Positions 18,121-28,262 of a stretch of 64,000 nt of DNA are shown in pieces. Within the stretch, counting starts at the first letter, position 1. Every line of letters starts with the position of its first letter. The position numbers and the translations under genes are program-made. The stretch comes from Candidatus Gastranaerophilales bacterium (lineage in GTDB: Bacteria > Cyanobacteriota > Vampirovibrionia > Gastranaerophilales > Gastranaerophilaceae), in contig CALURV010000036.1 in NCBI GenBank assembly GCA_944323285.1, positions 1 to 64,000 on the forward strand, given 5' to 3'. The notes under the pieces are model-generated. The model was not told where the DNA came from. It ran no database searches and worked only from the letters and a program-made list of their open reading frames with translations.

Positions 18121-18585
18121 ATGGAATTCGATGCAACATTTCTTATAGCTTTATTGAGTTTTATTGTATTCATTTTCATAATGAACAAAATATTTTATGC
18201 TCCTGTATTAAAAATAATGCAGGAAAGGCAAAGTTTTGTTGAACAAAATTATGATAGCGCTAAAACAACAAAAAATGAGATAAAAAATAAATCAGAATAT
18301 ATAAATTCTGAGCTTGAAAAGTCTCGTAATGAAGCAAGAAATATAATTGCTGAAAATTCACAAAATTTGAAAATACAAAAATTAAAAAAAATATCTGAAT
18401 ATAAAGAAAATTTATATAACAGTATTGCAGAACAAAAAGATACTTTGAGAGATTCAGCTATATCTGCGAAAGAAATATTGAAAGACAATGTTGTAGATCT
18501 TGCTAAAGAAATTTCTCAAAAAATATTAGGCAGTTCAGTAACTACAGAAACTATAGATAAATCTCAAATAAAAGAGCAAGGTTAA
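18121..18585 (+). CDS. atpF': ATP synthase Fo subunit b'
   Basis: First of two different b-type stator subunits (154 residues): one N-terminal membrane helix (FLIALLSFIVFIFIMNKIFY), the APVLKIMQER segment typical of b', then a long coiled coil. Paired unlike b and b' subunits are typical of cyanobacteria, chloroplasts and some other phototrophs. It lies between atpE and atpF with 13-base and 1-base gaps. AGGCAATAA gives a modest ribosome binding site. Confidence 0.92.
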   Translation: MEFDATFLIALLSFIVFIFIMNKIFYAPVLKIMQERQSFVEQNYDSAKTTKNEIKNKSEYINSELEKSRNEARNIIAENSQNLKIQKLKKISEYKENLYNSIAEQKDTLRDSAISAKEILKDNVVDLAKEISQKILGSSVTTETIDKSQIKEQG

Positions 18586-18586
18586 T

Positions 18587-19087
18587 ATGATAAATTTTTG
18601 GCAGTTAATATTACAAACAAATACTTTTAATTTCATAATAGTTTTAGCTATTTTAATTCTTATTATTTCAAAATTAAATGTAAAGGAAAAAATTGAACAT
18701 ATAAGAGATGAAATAAAAAGTTATGTTCAAGAATCTTCAAATGAAAAAAATCTTGCCGAAAAAGAGCTTGAAAACATTAAAAAAGAAGTTGTAAAATTAC
18801 CTGATGAAATTTCCAGAATAAAAGAAAGTGCTAAAAATAGTGTTTCAAGTTTGGAAAGAAAAATTGAAGCAGAAGTAAAAGAGCAAATGTCAGATATAGA
18901 TAATAATGCTAAGAGATTATTGAGTTTCGAAACTAAAAAATTTAAATCTAAGTTATCATCAATATTATCGGAGGCATCTATTGTTTTAGCAAAAGATAAT
19001 GCACTTAAGCAGCTTGAAAATAATAGAGAACTGCACAATAAATATATAGAAGATGCAATAGAAGAGATAAACAGGATTAATCTATGA
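18587..19087 (+). CDS. atpF: ATP synthase Fo subunit b
   Basis: Second stator subunit, 166 residues, with an N-terminal membrane helix (TFNFIIVLAILILIISKL) followed by a charged coiled coil rich in Glu and Lys. It pairs with b' to link Fo to F1 through delta. The start codon is one base after the b' stop and the end overlaps atpH by four bases, so translation is coupled. Confidence 0.92.
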   Translation: MINFWQLILQTNTFNFIIVLAILILIISKLNVKEKIEHIRDEIKSYVQESSNEKNLAEKELENIKKEVVKLPDEISRIKESAKNSVSSLERKIEAEVKEQMSDIDNNAKRLLSFETKKFKSKLSSILSEASIVLAKDNALKQLENNRELHNKYIEDAIEEINRINL

Positions 19088-19656
19088 ATACAGCAGATGT
19101 AAAAAATATAAAATTAGCAAAAAAATATTCTAATGCACTTTTAGAATCAGCAATAGAGCATAATGTGCTTGATAAGGTATATAATGACATTATTTTTGTA
19201 GATGAAACTATAAAAACAAATAAAGAGCTTAAAGAATTTCTGAATAGTCCTTTGATAAAAATTGAAGATAAAAAAGATGTTATATCAAGATTATTTTCAA
19301 TACATGTAGAGAAAATTACTTTAGATTTTATATATTTATTACTTGATAATACACGAATTGCTGTATTGGATGAAATATTAAATCAATTCTCAAGTTCATA
19401 TAACAGAAAGAATAATGTAGTAACTCCGAATATAATATCAGCAGTTGAGTTAGATGATAATCAAAAGCGAAAAATAATAAATAATTTAGAAAATAAATTA
19501 TTAAAAAAAATAAAACCGCAATATATTATAAATAAAGAAATAATAGGCGGTTTAATATTGGAAATAGAAGATAAAACAATAGATTGCAGTTTAAAAACTA
19601 AATTTGAAAATATGAAAAAACAATTAACAAAAGGAAGTAGATATGGCAGTAATTAA
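19084..19656 (+). CDS. atpH: ATP synthase F1 subunit delta
   Basis: The 190-residue peripheral stator protein caps the alpha3beta3 head. Its N-terminal helical domain contains [16 protein letters not shown], and the C-terminal part has [21 protein letters not shown], a delta/OSCP hallmark. It overlaps atpF by four bases and atpA by 14 bases. Confidence 0.94.
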   Translation: MNTADVKNIKLAKKYSNALLESAIEHNVLDKVYNDIIFVDETIKTNKELKEFLNSPLIKIEDKKDVISRLFSIHVEKITLDFIYLLLDNTRIAVLDEILNQFSSSYNRKNNVVTPNIISAVELDDNQKRKIINNLENKLLKKIKPQYIINKEIIGGLILEIEDKTIDCSLKTKFENMKKQLTKGSRYGSN

Positions 19657-21160
19657 TCCTGATGAAATTAAATCTATAATAAAAGAAAAATTAGAAAATT
19701 ATGAGAATAAATTAGAAGTAAATAATGTAGGAACAGTTCTTGAAGTTGCAGACGGTATATCAAGAATATATGGTTTATCTGATGCAATGTCTTCAGAATT
19801 AGTTGAATTTGAAGACGGCAAGGGTACTTTAGGTATAGTTTTAAACTTGGAAGAAGATAATGTTGGTGTTGTAATCTTGGGTGATTATTCACATATAAAA
19901 GAAGGAATGACAGTAAAAACTACGGGAAGAATAGCTTCTGTTCCTGTAGGAGAAGGTTTATTAGGCAGAATAATAGATCCAACAGGTGTTCCAATAGATG
20001 GAAATGGAGAAATACACTGCGATAAAATAAGAGCAATAGAAAGAGTAGCACCGGGTATTGTAACAAGAAAATCCGTATGTGAACCTTTGCAAACAGGTTT
20101 AACTGCAATTGATGCTTTAACTCCGATTGGAAGAGGGCAAAGAGAATTAATAATTGGAGACAGACAAACAGGAAAAACTGCTATTGCAATTGATACAATA
20201 ATAAACCAAAAAGGAAAAGGGGTAATTTGTATATATGTTGCAATAGGACAAAAGACATCAACAGTAGCACAATTGGCAAAAACATTAGAAAATTATGGAG
20301 CAATGGAATATTCAATAATAGTTTCTGCTCCTGCTAATGAATCTGCTCCTATGCAGTATATTGCACCGTTTGCAGGTTGTGCTATTGCAGAAGAATTTAT
20401 GGAAGAAGGTAAATCTGTTTTAATTATATATGATGATTTATCAAAACACGCTCAGGCATATAGAGCAATGAGTCTTCTTTTAAAAAGACCATCAGGAAGA
20501 GAGGCCTATCCTGGTGATGTATTTTATTTACATTCAAGATTACTTGAAAGAGCTTGTAAATTAAATGACGAGTTAGGCGGAGGAAGTATTACCGCTCTTC
20601 CAATAATAGAAACACAGGCAGGTGATGTATCTGCATATATTCCTACTAATGTAATTTCTATAACAGACGGACAAATATTTTTAGAATCTAATTTATTTAA
20701 TTCAGGCATAAGGCCGGCAATTAACGCCGGGATTTCAGTATCTCGTGTAGGAGGTGCTGCTCAGACTAAAGGTATTAAACAAGTTGCAGGACAGTTAAGA
20801 TTAAATCTTGCTCAATATAGAGAACTTGAAGCTTTTGCTCAATTTGCAAGCGATTTGGATAAAGCAACTAAAGATCAATTAACAAGGGGCCAAAAATTAT
20901 CAGAGGTTTTAAAACAGCCGCAATATTCTCCTTTAAGTGTTGCAGAACAAATAAGTATATTGTTTGCTGCAAATGAAGGAATATTAGATGATATAGAAAA
21001 TACAAAGATAAAAGATTTCAAACAAGGCTGGTTTGATTACTTTGAGGCAAATATGAAGGATTTGGCAGAGAAATTAAATAATGGAGCTAAATTATCAGAT
21101 GAAGATATGGATGCATTAAGAAATAAATTAAAAAATTACAAATTAAATTTCTTTAAATAA
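19643..21160 (+). CDS. atpA: ATP synthase F1 subunit alpha
   Basis: Nucleotide-binding, mainly regulatory subunit of the F1 head, 505 residues. Walker A is [15 protein letters not shown] and Walker B-like [11 protein letters not shown]. The conserved [17 protein letters not shown] carries the arginine finger near R376-type position. AAGGAAG is seven bases before the ATG, inside atpH. The partner beta subunit gene is absent from this cluster. Confidence 0.98.
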   Translation: MAVINPDEIKSIIKEKLENYENKLEVNNVGTVLEVADGISRIYGLSDAMSSELVEFEDGKGTLGIVLNLEEDNVGVVILGDYSHIKEGMTVKTTGRIASVPVGEGLLGRIIDPTGVPIDGNGEIHCDKIRAIERVAPGIVTRKSVCEPLQTGLTAIDALTPIGRGQRELIIGDRQTGKTAIAIDTIINQKGKGVICIYVAIGQKTSTVAQLAKTLENYGAMEYSIIVSAPANESAPMQYIAPFAGCAIAEEFMEEGKSVLIIYDDLSKHAQAYRAMSLLLKRPSGREAYPGDVFYLHSRLLERACKLNDELGGGSITALPIIETQAGDVSAYIPTNVISITDGQIFLESNLFNSGIRPAINAGISVSRVGGAAQTKGIKQVAGQLRLNLAQYRELEAFAQFASDLDKATKDQLTRGQKLSEVLKQPQYSPLSVAEQISILFAANEGILDDIENTKIKDFKQGWFDYFEANMKDLAEKLNNGAKLSDEDMDALRNKLKNYKLNFFK

Positions 21161-21171
21161 TCAGGTAAAAT

Positions 21172-22095
21172 ATGGCAAATTTAAAAAAAATAAAGAATAG
21201 AATAAATTCAATAAAAAGTACTCAAAAAATAACTCGTGCAATGAAAATGGTTGCTTCTGCCAAGGTTAAAAAATTTGAGAACAGAGTAAAAGCATCAAGA
21301 CCATTTACTTATGAACTTGAGAAAATGTTTTACAGATTATTGCATTCTGTTTGTGAAATTGAATCAAGAGAAACTAATTTCAAAGAGCCTTTAAATAATT
21401 TCCCTGTTTTGCTTCAAGAAAGACCAATTAAAAATGTAGGCTTATTGATAATAACATCAAATAAAGGACTTTCCGGAGCATTTAATGCTAATGTTGTAAG
21501 GTATACATTAAAAACGATACAGGAATATAAAGAAAAAGGAATAGGTTGTGAACTTTTTGTTATAGGGCAAAAAGGCTATAATGCTTTGAAAAGAACAGTT
21601 GAAGATTATGACTTTAAAATAAATCAATCTTATTTAACATTTAGTGAAACACCGACATCATCTCAGGCAAGGTTAGTAGCATCTGATATGGCAAGGTCTT
21701 TTGTTAACGGCGATATAGATTCAATGGAAATAATAACAACTCGTTTTAGGAATATGATGTCATACTCTGTTGAAAAATGGGATATATTGCCGTTAGATGA
21801 AATTGATTTTGATTATACAAAAGAAGAATTTTCAGATATGGAAATAGAACCAAATACCTCTATTGTATTATCTGAATTAGTTCCTCTATTTATATCAAGC
21901 ATAATTTTTCAAGCTATGTTAGAATCTATAGCAAGTGAGTTAGCATCGAGAATGACAGCAATGTCAGCGGCTTGTAATAATGCTGAAGAAATGATACAAA
22001 AATTGACTATTGATTATAATAAAGTAAGACAAGCTATGATAACTCAAGAGTTGACAGAAATTGTCGGCGGTAGTGCAGCTATAAATAAAAAATAA
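21172..22095 (+). CDS. atpG: ATP synthase F1 subunit gamma
   Basis: Central rotor shaft of 307 residues: N-terminal helix (KKIKNRINSIKSTQKITRAM) and C-terminal helix (LASRMTAMSAACNNAEEM) form the coiled coil. Only about 18 residues separate LPLDEI from the EPNTSIVL segment. The gamma subunit of photosynthetic cyanobacteria has a long inserted hairpin there, so this protein appears to lack that regulatory insertion. It is the last atp gene; the AsmA-like gene starts two bases later. Confidence 0.96.
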   Translation: MANLKKIKNRINSIKSTQKITRAMKMVASAKVKKFENRVKASRPFTYELEKMFYRLLHSVCEIESRETNFKEPLNNFPVLLQERPIKNVGLLIITSNKGLSGAFNANVVRYTLKTIQEYKEKGIGCELFVIGQKGYNALKRTVEDYDFKINQSYLTFSETPTSSQARLVASDMARSFVNGDIDSMEIITTRFRNMMSYSVEKWDILPLDEIDFDYTKEEFSDMEIEPNTSIVLSELVPLFISSIIFQAMLESIASELASRMTAMSAACNNAEEMIQKLTIDYNKVRQAMITQELTEIVGGSAAINKK

Positions 22096-22097
22096 GT

Positions 22098-25000
22098 ATG
22101 AATAAATTAAAAAGAATAGGTATTTTTGTTTCTGTTTCTGCAGTTGTTTTTACTGCATTATATTATTCTGCTTTAATTTCTATACCTTATTTTGTAGATT
22201 TGAATAAGTATAAAAATACTATTAGCTCTGAAATAGAAAAACAAACAGGGTTTAAAGTTTCTTGCGAGGATATATCTTTTAAAAAAAGTTATACTCCATA
22301 TTTTAAAATACATTTATATCATACACTTGTTTTATATCCCAATAGTGAAGTATTTTTAAAATTAAAAGAAGCCGATTTAAAAGTAAAGATTATTCCTCTT
22401 CTTTTTAAAAAGATAATTATTAAAGATGCTGTTTTAACAAGACCAATTATTAATATTACTTTGTATAAAGATTTTTCTACTTCTCTTGAGAAGTATTTTA
22501 ATGCTGATAAACAAATTAGTACAAACGGTTTTAAAATGGATAGTATTATTTCAGATACTATATGTAAAAGATATAAATTAAAAATTAATGATGAAAGTAT
22601 AAATAAATTATTTTATTTGGAAGGTGATGAGTTATTACTAAAAGATTTAAAATTAAATGAAAAAGTTCATTTGATTTTAAAAGGTTCTTTGTTTGAAGAA
22701 GAAAAGAAATATCTTAATTATGATTTAGATATTAATTCTTCTCTTAAACAGAAAATAAAACAATTTAATTTCTCTCCGTTTAAAGAAATCTATGATTATG
22801 ATGTAAAAGGAAATATATTCGGTCATTTAGATATAGATAAAAATAGTCTTTTAAAAGGTAATTTAAAGCTGGAGAGTTTCTCATTAAATATAGAAAATAA
22901 TATTTTGGATAACAATTCCGCTAATCTTATATTTAAAGGAGAAGATGTAGAATTTGAATCAGAGCTTCATACATCTAAGACAGATGAAGCTAAAGTTAAA
23001 GGTAAGTTTAATTATGGTAAAAATAAATATATTGATTTAAATGCAAAAGCAAAAAATATTAATCTTGAAAAATTATTTAAGGTAGTAGGGGTAATTACAG
23101 AGAGTATTAATATTCCAAATGAATATAAAGATATTCAAATAAAAGGAAGATTGAACGCTGATTTTTCAATAAATTCTGATTTTAAGAAGTTGAAATCAAA
23201 AGGTACTGCAAAAATTATTAATGCAGAATTATCTCATAATTCACTTCCTTATAAAATAGACAATATAAATTCTTCAATAAATTTTGATAATAATAAAATA
23301 ACAATTGAGGAAGCACAAGCTTATGTGAACTCAACTCCTGTCAGCCTAGAAGGGATTGTAAATGAAGATGTTTCAGTTGATATGAAGGCTCATTCTGAAA
23401 ATCTTGATTTGACAACAATCACTGATTTATTTCTGGATAAAAAACAAATACCTTTTAATTTTGTAAAAGGTAAATTATCTTTTGTATCTGATATAAAAGG
23501 AGTTTTAAATAAATCAGTTAATATAAATTCTCAAATATTATTGAAAGAGTTTAGTGCAGTTGAAAAAAAATCCCAGTTGCCAATATATGCAAATAATATA
23601 CAATTAAATATTTTGAATGATAAAAATAAATATTCAGGCGAAGTTTTATGTTCTGATTTAAGAACAATGGTTAATAAGAAACCAATATTAGCAAAAGCAT
23701 TAAAATTAACCTTTGATAATAACAATATAATAATCCCCCCAAATCAGATAATATTAGTATCTTCTCCTATTAATATAATGGGGAATATTAAAGATTATAT
23801 GAAAAGTCCAATAGGGCAGATTAAATTTGAAGGAAATATAGCTTCAAGTAATTTAGGAACAATAATTGGGGAATATATAAAAGAACCATATAAAGCGGCA
23901 GGACATATAAATACAAAAGGTGCTATTTCTTTTGTAAAAGATAATATAAAAGTAAATGCAAAGTTAAAAGCAAATAAAGATAATTATATATCATATTTAG
24001 TAATAAAAGAAATATTAAATAAACCAACAATATTAAATATAGATGCAGAAATACAAGATAAGGAAATAATAATTAAAGATGCATCAATAACAGAAGAAAG
24101 CAATACTAAGACAGAACCAAAAGTAAAAGTTACAGGAAATATTCTAAATGAAAAAGAACCTATTTTTAAAGATATAAGAATACAAATTCCTGAAATAATC
24201 AGCACAAATATGAATTTCTTTGGCGGAGAAGAAATATCTTTAAATGGAGATATTACGGTTAATAATACATTAAAAGAACCCGAATTAAAAGGAAATGCAA
24301 AGTTACAGAGATATAATATTAAAAAATTATACACAGCGGTAAGGAATGCCGATGTAATTTTTTCTAAAAATAATATAAGAGTAGTTGCTCCCGATGTTGA
24401 AGTGAATAATTCAAAGTTCAATATGGTACTTGATATAGAACCAAAAATTTCAGATATAATAAATATTTCAAATGTTCAATTAAATTCTTTGAATTTAGAT
24501 TTAAATACATTATTTCCTTTAATACAAAATGAAAGAAATCCATTTGGCAAAAATTTATTAAATGTGAAAAAAGGAAGTGCAACAATTAACAGTTTTAAAG
24601 TATTAGATATAAAAGCAAATGATATAAGCAGTGATTTTACAATAAATAATAATATATTACAAATGAATAATATATTACTAAGTGCATATAATGGTAAAGT
24701 TACGGGCGATATGAGCTATGATATAAATCACGCACAGTTGTCAGTAAATTTAACAGGAAAAGGATTAGATATAAAAGAATCTTTATATGATTTATGTAAA
24801 ATAAAAGATAATCTTGCAGGAAAAGTTGATTTTATAAGTTCTTTAACCTTATTAACCGGAGATTATAATCAAGTAATAAAGTCTATTGACGGTGAAGTAA
24901 CATACGATGCAGTTAATGGAAAAATGGGAACTTTAGGCAAATTTGAATATTATTTATATGCACAAAATCTATTATATTATGGACTTTTAAATGCAACATT

Positions 25001-25490
25001 AAATAGAATAGCGGATACAATAGCACCTGATAATACAGCGAGATTTAAAGAGTCAAAAGGCAGTTTAGTATTTAATAACGGATATTTGATAACAAAAGAA
25101 ATTAAAACAATAGGTCCGAATATGAGTTTATATATAAAAGGCAGACATAATTTATTAACAAATCAAGCGAATATAGATATATACGGAAGAATTTCAGATG
25201 AAATAAGTTCCAAGTTGGGTTCTTTTGGAGATGTCTCAATTTCAGAATTTTTAAATGGACAATCAGCAAAAAAGAATGTTTCAGTAATGAAGGTTCCTCA
25301 AAGTATTATGTCTAATATACCCGAGTTATATTCAAGAAGTAATGACAGAACAAAAACATTTAAAGTAAATATATATGGGAATATAAATTCAGTAAGTTCT
25401 ATCAATTCCTTTATGTGGATAATTCCGAATGAAACAGAAATTCAAGATAATAAATTGCCTGAATTTAATGATATGACTCAAGATTTATGA
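22098..25490 (+). CDS. AsmA/TamB-like outer-membrane biogenesis protein
   Basis: The 1130-residue protein has one N-terminal membrane anchor (IGIFVSVSAVVFTALYYSAL) and a long periplasmic region of beta-rich repeats, the layout of AsmA-family bridge proteins thought to move phospholipids to the outer membrane. The first 150 residues show AsmA features (LNKYKNTISSEIEKQTGFKV). The C-terminal 300 residues (IDGEVTYDAVNGKMGTLGKF) resemble the AsmA-like C-terminal domain. It starts two bases after atpG, so it is probably co-transcribed with the ATP synthase. Confidence 0.82.
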   Translation: MNKLKRIGIFVSVSAVVFTALYYSALISIPYFVDLNKYKNTISSEIEKQTGFKVSCEDISFKKSYTPYFKIHLYHTLVLYPNSEVFLKLKEADLKVKIIPLLFKKIIIKDAVLTRPIINITLYKDFSTSLEKYFNADKQISTNGFKMDSIISDTICKRYKLKINDESINKLFYLEGDELLLKDLKLNEKVHLILKGSLFEEEKKYLNYDLDINSSLKQKIKQFNFSPFKEIYDYDVKGNIFGHLDIDKNSLLKGNLKLESFSLNIENNILDNNSANLIFKGEDVEFESELHTSKTDEAKVKGKFNYGKNKYIDLNAKAKNINLEKLFKVVGVITESINIPNEYKDIQIKGRLNADFSINSDFKKLKSKGTAKIINAELSHNSLPYKIDNINSSINFDNNKITIEEAQAYVNSTPVSLEGIVNEDVSVDMKAHSENLDLTTITDLFLDKKQIPFNFVKGKLSFVSDIKGVLNKSVNINSQILLKEFSAVEKKSQLPIYANNIQLNILNDKNKYSGEVLCSDLRTMVNKKPILAKALKLTFDNNNIIIPPNQIILVSSPINIMGNIKDYMKSPIGQIKFEGNIASSNLGTIIGEYIKEPYKAAGHINTKGAISFVKDNIKVNAKLKANKDNYISYLVIKEILNKPTILNIDAEIQDKEIIIKDASITEESNTKTEPKVKVTGNILNEKEPIFKDIRIQIPEIISTNMNFFGGEEISLNGDITVNNTLKEPELKGNAKLQRYNIKKLYTAVRNADVIFSKNNIRVVAPDVEVNNSKFNMVLDIEPKISDIINISNVQLNSLNLDLNTLFPLIQNERNPFGKNLLNVKKGSATINSFKVLDIKANDISSDFTINNNILQMNNILLSAYNGKVTGDMSYDINHAQLSVNLTGKGLDIKESLYDLCKIKDNLAGKVDFISSLTLLTGDYNQVIKSIDGEVTYDAVNGKMGTLGKFEYYLYAQNLLYYGLLNATLNRIADTIAPDNTARFKESKGSLVFNNGYLITKEIKTIGPNMSLYIKGRHNLLTNQANIDIYGRISDEISSKLGSFGDVSISEFLNGQSAKKNVSVMKVPQSIMSNIPELYSRSNDRTKTFKVNIYGNINSVSSINSFMWIIPNETEIQDNKLPEFNDMTQDL

Positions 25491-26843
25491 TTAACTTTCA
25501 TTATTTTCAACGCAACCGTGTTCAGAATGTTCTTCAATATTAACTGGAGAAATAAATTCATTGTTGTAAGATTTTAATTTTTCAATATTTTTTTCATATG
25601 TATATAGATTATTAAATTCTTCCATTTTTGTATAATTAAATTCATTTTCCCATCTTGCAACGACAACAGTTGCAATACAGTTACCGATAAGATTAACAGT
25701 AGTTCTACCCATATCTAATATTTGATCTACTCCAAGCAGAATAGCAACCCCAAGAATAGGGTAACCAAAACTGGAAAGAGTACCTGCAAGAATAACAAGA
25801 GCAACTCTAGGTACACCAGCTATACCTTTACTAGTAAGCATTAAAGTTCCCATTATGAATAAAAGTTTAATAGGTTCAACATGAATATCAGCGATTTGCA
25901 GCGAGAAGAGCATTGCAAGTGCTAAATAAAGAGTTGAGCCATCTAAATTGAAAGTATAACCTGTAGGCATAACAAAACCTACAATATTTTTAGATACACC
26001 AAAACTTTCCATAATTTTCATAGCTTGAGGAAGCGCAGCTTCTGAGGTTGAAGTGGTGAAGGCTAGCAAAGCTGGTTCTCTAATTGCTCTAAGCAGTGAT
26101 ATTACAGAAATTCCTACAATTCTACAAACAATATTTAAAATAATGAAAAGGAATAAAAATAAAGCAAGGTAAAGAGCAATAATTATTTTAGCATAGTTTA
26201 TCATAATGCCTAAACCGCTTTCAGCTATGGTATAAGCTATTGCTCCAAAAACACCAATTGGAGCAAAATTCATAACAATTTGAGTAAACTTAAACATTAT
26301 TTCAGATAAAGAAGATATACAGTCTAAAACGGGTTTGCCTTTTTCACCTGCTGCACAAATAGCAAGGGCAAAGAATATAGAGAATACTACAATTTGAAGT
26401 AAATTTCCGTGAGCCATTGACTCAATAATACTTGTAGGAACAATATTTACAAATATATCTGAAATTGATTCATGTACATTTTGAGCAGCCATATTAGTTG
26501 CTGTTTGTATCATATTTTGCGAAATTGCAGAATCGCCAAATCCTTTTCCCGGTTGAAAGATTAAGCCAATAGACAGTCCTATAACAAGAGCGAAAGAAGT
26601 TGCTATTGCAAAATATATTAAAGTTTTTGCTCCTAATTTGCCTAATGCTTTTATATTTCCGTGAGAAGCAATACCTGTTACAACAACTGAAAATAGCAAA
26701 GGAGCAATGATCATTTTAATCATATTTAAGAAAATATGAGCTAATGGGTGTAATTGTCTACCTATTTCGGGAAACTTCCAGCCAACAAAAATCCCAAGTA
26801 CTAACCCTATAAATATAAGTAATGTTAATTTAGATGTTTTCAT
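25491..26843 (-). CDS. Dicarboxylate/amino acid:cation symporter (DAACS family)
   Basis: Sodium- or proton-coupled uptake carrier of the GltP/DctA type in the inner membrane. The 450-residue product has about eight membrane segments plus two re-entrant loops. Signature parts are AFTTSTSEAALPQAMKIM (serine-rich re-entrant loop) and GYTFNLDGSTLYLALA (the NMDGT-like cation site, here NLDGS). AAAGG precedes the ATG. The acidic tail contains HSEHG. Its stop abuts the stop of the AsmA-like gene (convergent, no gap). The substrate (glutamate, aspartate or C4-dicarboxylate) cannot be decided. Confidence 0.93.
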   Translation of the reverse strand: MKTSKLTLLIFIGLVLGIFVGWKFPEIGRQLHPLAHIFLNMIKMIIAPLLFSVVVTGIASHGNIKALGKLGAKTLIYFAIATSFALVIGLSIGLIFQPGKGFGDSAISQNMIQTATNMAAQNVHESISDIFVNIVPTSIIESMAHGNLLQIVVFSIFFALAICAAGEKGKPVLDCISSLSEIMFKFTQIVMNFAPIGVFGAIAYTIAESGLGIMINYAKIIIALYLALFLFLFIILNIVCRIVGISVISLLRAIREPALLAFTTSTSEAALPQAMKIMESFGVSKNIVGFVMPTGYTFNLDGSTLYLALAMLFSLQIADIHVEPIKLLFIMGTLMLTSKGIAGVPRVALVILAGTLSSFGYPILGVAILLGVDQILDMGRTTVNLIGNCIATVVVARWENEFNYTKMEEFNNLYTYEKNIEKLKSYNNEFISPVNIEEHSEHGCVENNES

Positions 26844-26940
26844 TTTAATAATACCTTTGTCAATTATAACAAAAAATTGCTAAGATTTCCTTTTTTGACA
26901 AAATCTTAATATGATATTAAAAATTGATACAAAACTTTAT

Positions 26941-28104
26941 CTAAAGAGAAATGTTATTATAAATAATTTTAGATGCTTTTACAATAAAATCTTTGCCTTG
27001 AAGGTTATTATAAGGTCTTTTTGCAAGTATTACAACTATATATTTTTTACCGTTTTGAGTTTTAACAATACCGGCATCACCAAGCATAAAACCAATATCA
27101 CCTGTTTTATGAAGTAAAATTGCATTATTTGGCAATCCTGCTTGAAGTAATCTATTATTTTTTACGTGCCCAAGATAATTTGCAATATGTTTTTTTGAAC
27201 TAGAGCTAATAATATTTGTGGAATCAATATTATAAAACATTTTTGCCAGTTCTTTTGCAGTAGTAATATTAGTTCCTTCTAAATCTGGGAGCCAATTATT
27301 AATATGAGTAGTTTTTAACCCCCATCTTTTCATAGCTCTATTAACTTCAGGCATTCCACCTATTTTTGCAATAATCATATTTGTAGAAGAATTATCTGAA
27401 TTTTGAATCATTATTTTTGCAAGATAATCCATTGTATGAGCAATACCGCCTTGAGAATATTGTAATTTCCCAGAACCGGAGGCTCTATAATAATCTTCTA
27501 GTATCATAGTATCATTTAAAGAGAACTTACCATTTTCGATTTCCCTAAACATTTCTATTAAAACAGGTATTTTAATAATGCTTGCAGCAGGATATGGTGT
27601 ATCTGCGTTAATATTTACATAAGAACCTTTATCATATTCCCAAACATATATAGAAGGTTTTATTCTTTTATAGTCTTGAGCTAAAGCTATTAAACTATTT
27701 TTCAATCCTACTCTTTCATAAGTTTCTTTAACATCTACCATTATTTTATTTTTATATTCAGTATCTTTAAGAATATATTTCCCTAAAAATAAGTCTTTAT
27801 AGAGATAATTATGTGTAGGATATAACAATTTATAATAATCCATATTTAACATTTTTTTTGAATTATTAGGGAAAATATCTGCAATAAAATGTTTAAAAGA
27901 AAAAGGTAAAATAAAGATTAATAAAATAACCAGAAAAGCTAAAGAAAAAATTTTCTTGTAAGTTTGTTTTGTTTTTGCTTTTTTTCTTGTTATATTCGTT
28001 CTAATCGGTCTTACTTTTGCTTTTCTTTGTTCATTAAAATAGAACTGTTCATATAAGTTGTTGTAAGAATTATTATCCGAAAAGTTGTATCTTGGTTTCG
28101 GCAC
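26941..28104 (-). CDS. Membrane-anchored serine hydrolase, class A beta-lactamase/PBP fold
   Basis: The 387-residue protein has a basic cytoplasmic N-terminus, one membrane helix at about 52-72 and an extracytoplasmic penicillin-recognising domain. Active-site motifs are S175-I-I-K, S236-D-N and K333-T-G. The omega-loop segment reads NNWLPDLEG, with Leu where class A beta-lactamases have Glu166, so efficient beta-lactam hydrolysis is unlikely. A cell-wall peptidase or related role is more plausible (inference). AGGAGGG lies before the ATG. Confidence 0.85.
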   Translation of the reverse strand: MPKPRYNFSDNNSYNNLYEQFYFNEQRKAKVRPIRTNITRKKAKTKQTYKKIFSLAFLVILLIFILPFSFKHFIADIFPNNSKKMLNMDYYKLLYPTHNYLYKDLFLGKYILKDTEYKNKIMVDVKETYERVGLKNSLIALAQDYKRIKPSIYVWEYDKGSYVNINADTPYPAASIIKIPVLIEMFREIENGKFSLNDTMILEDYYRASGSGKLQYSQGGIAHTMDYLAKIMIQNSDNSSTNMIIAKIGGMPEVNRAMKRWGLKTTHINNWLPDLEGTNITTAKELAKMFYNIDSTNIISSSSKKHIANYLGHVKNNRLLQAGLPNNAILLHKTGDIGFMLGDAGIVKTQNGKKYIVVILAKRPYNNLQGKDFIVKASKIIYNNISL

Positions 28105-28262
28105 AATATCCCTCCTGAATATTCACATTATATTACCTTGTCTGTAAAACGGCAACTTATTAAAAATATTAAAAAAATTATGCAATTCTTCTGGTTTAGA
28201 TAAAAACTTTGAACTTTTTCAATAAATTTGTTAAAATGAAAACAATAATGAAAGGATATTCA

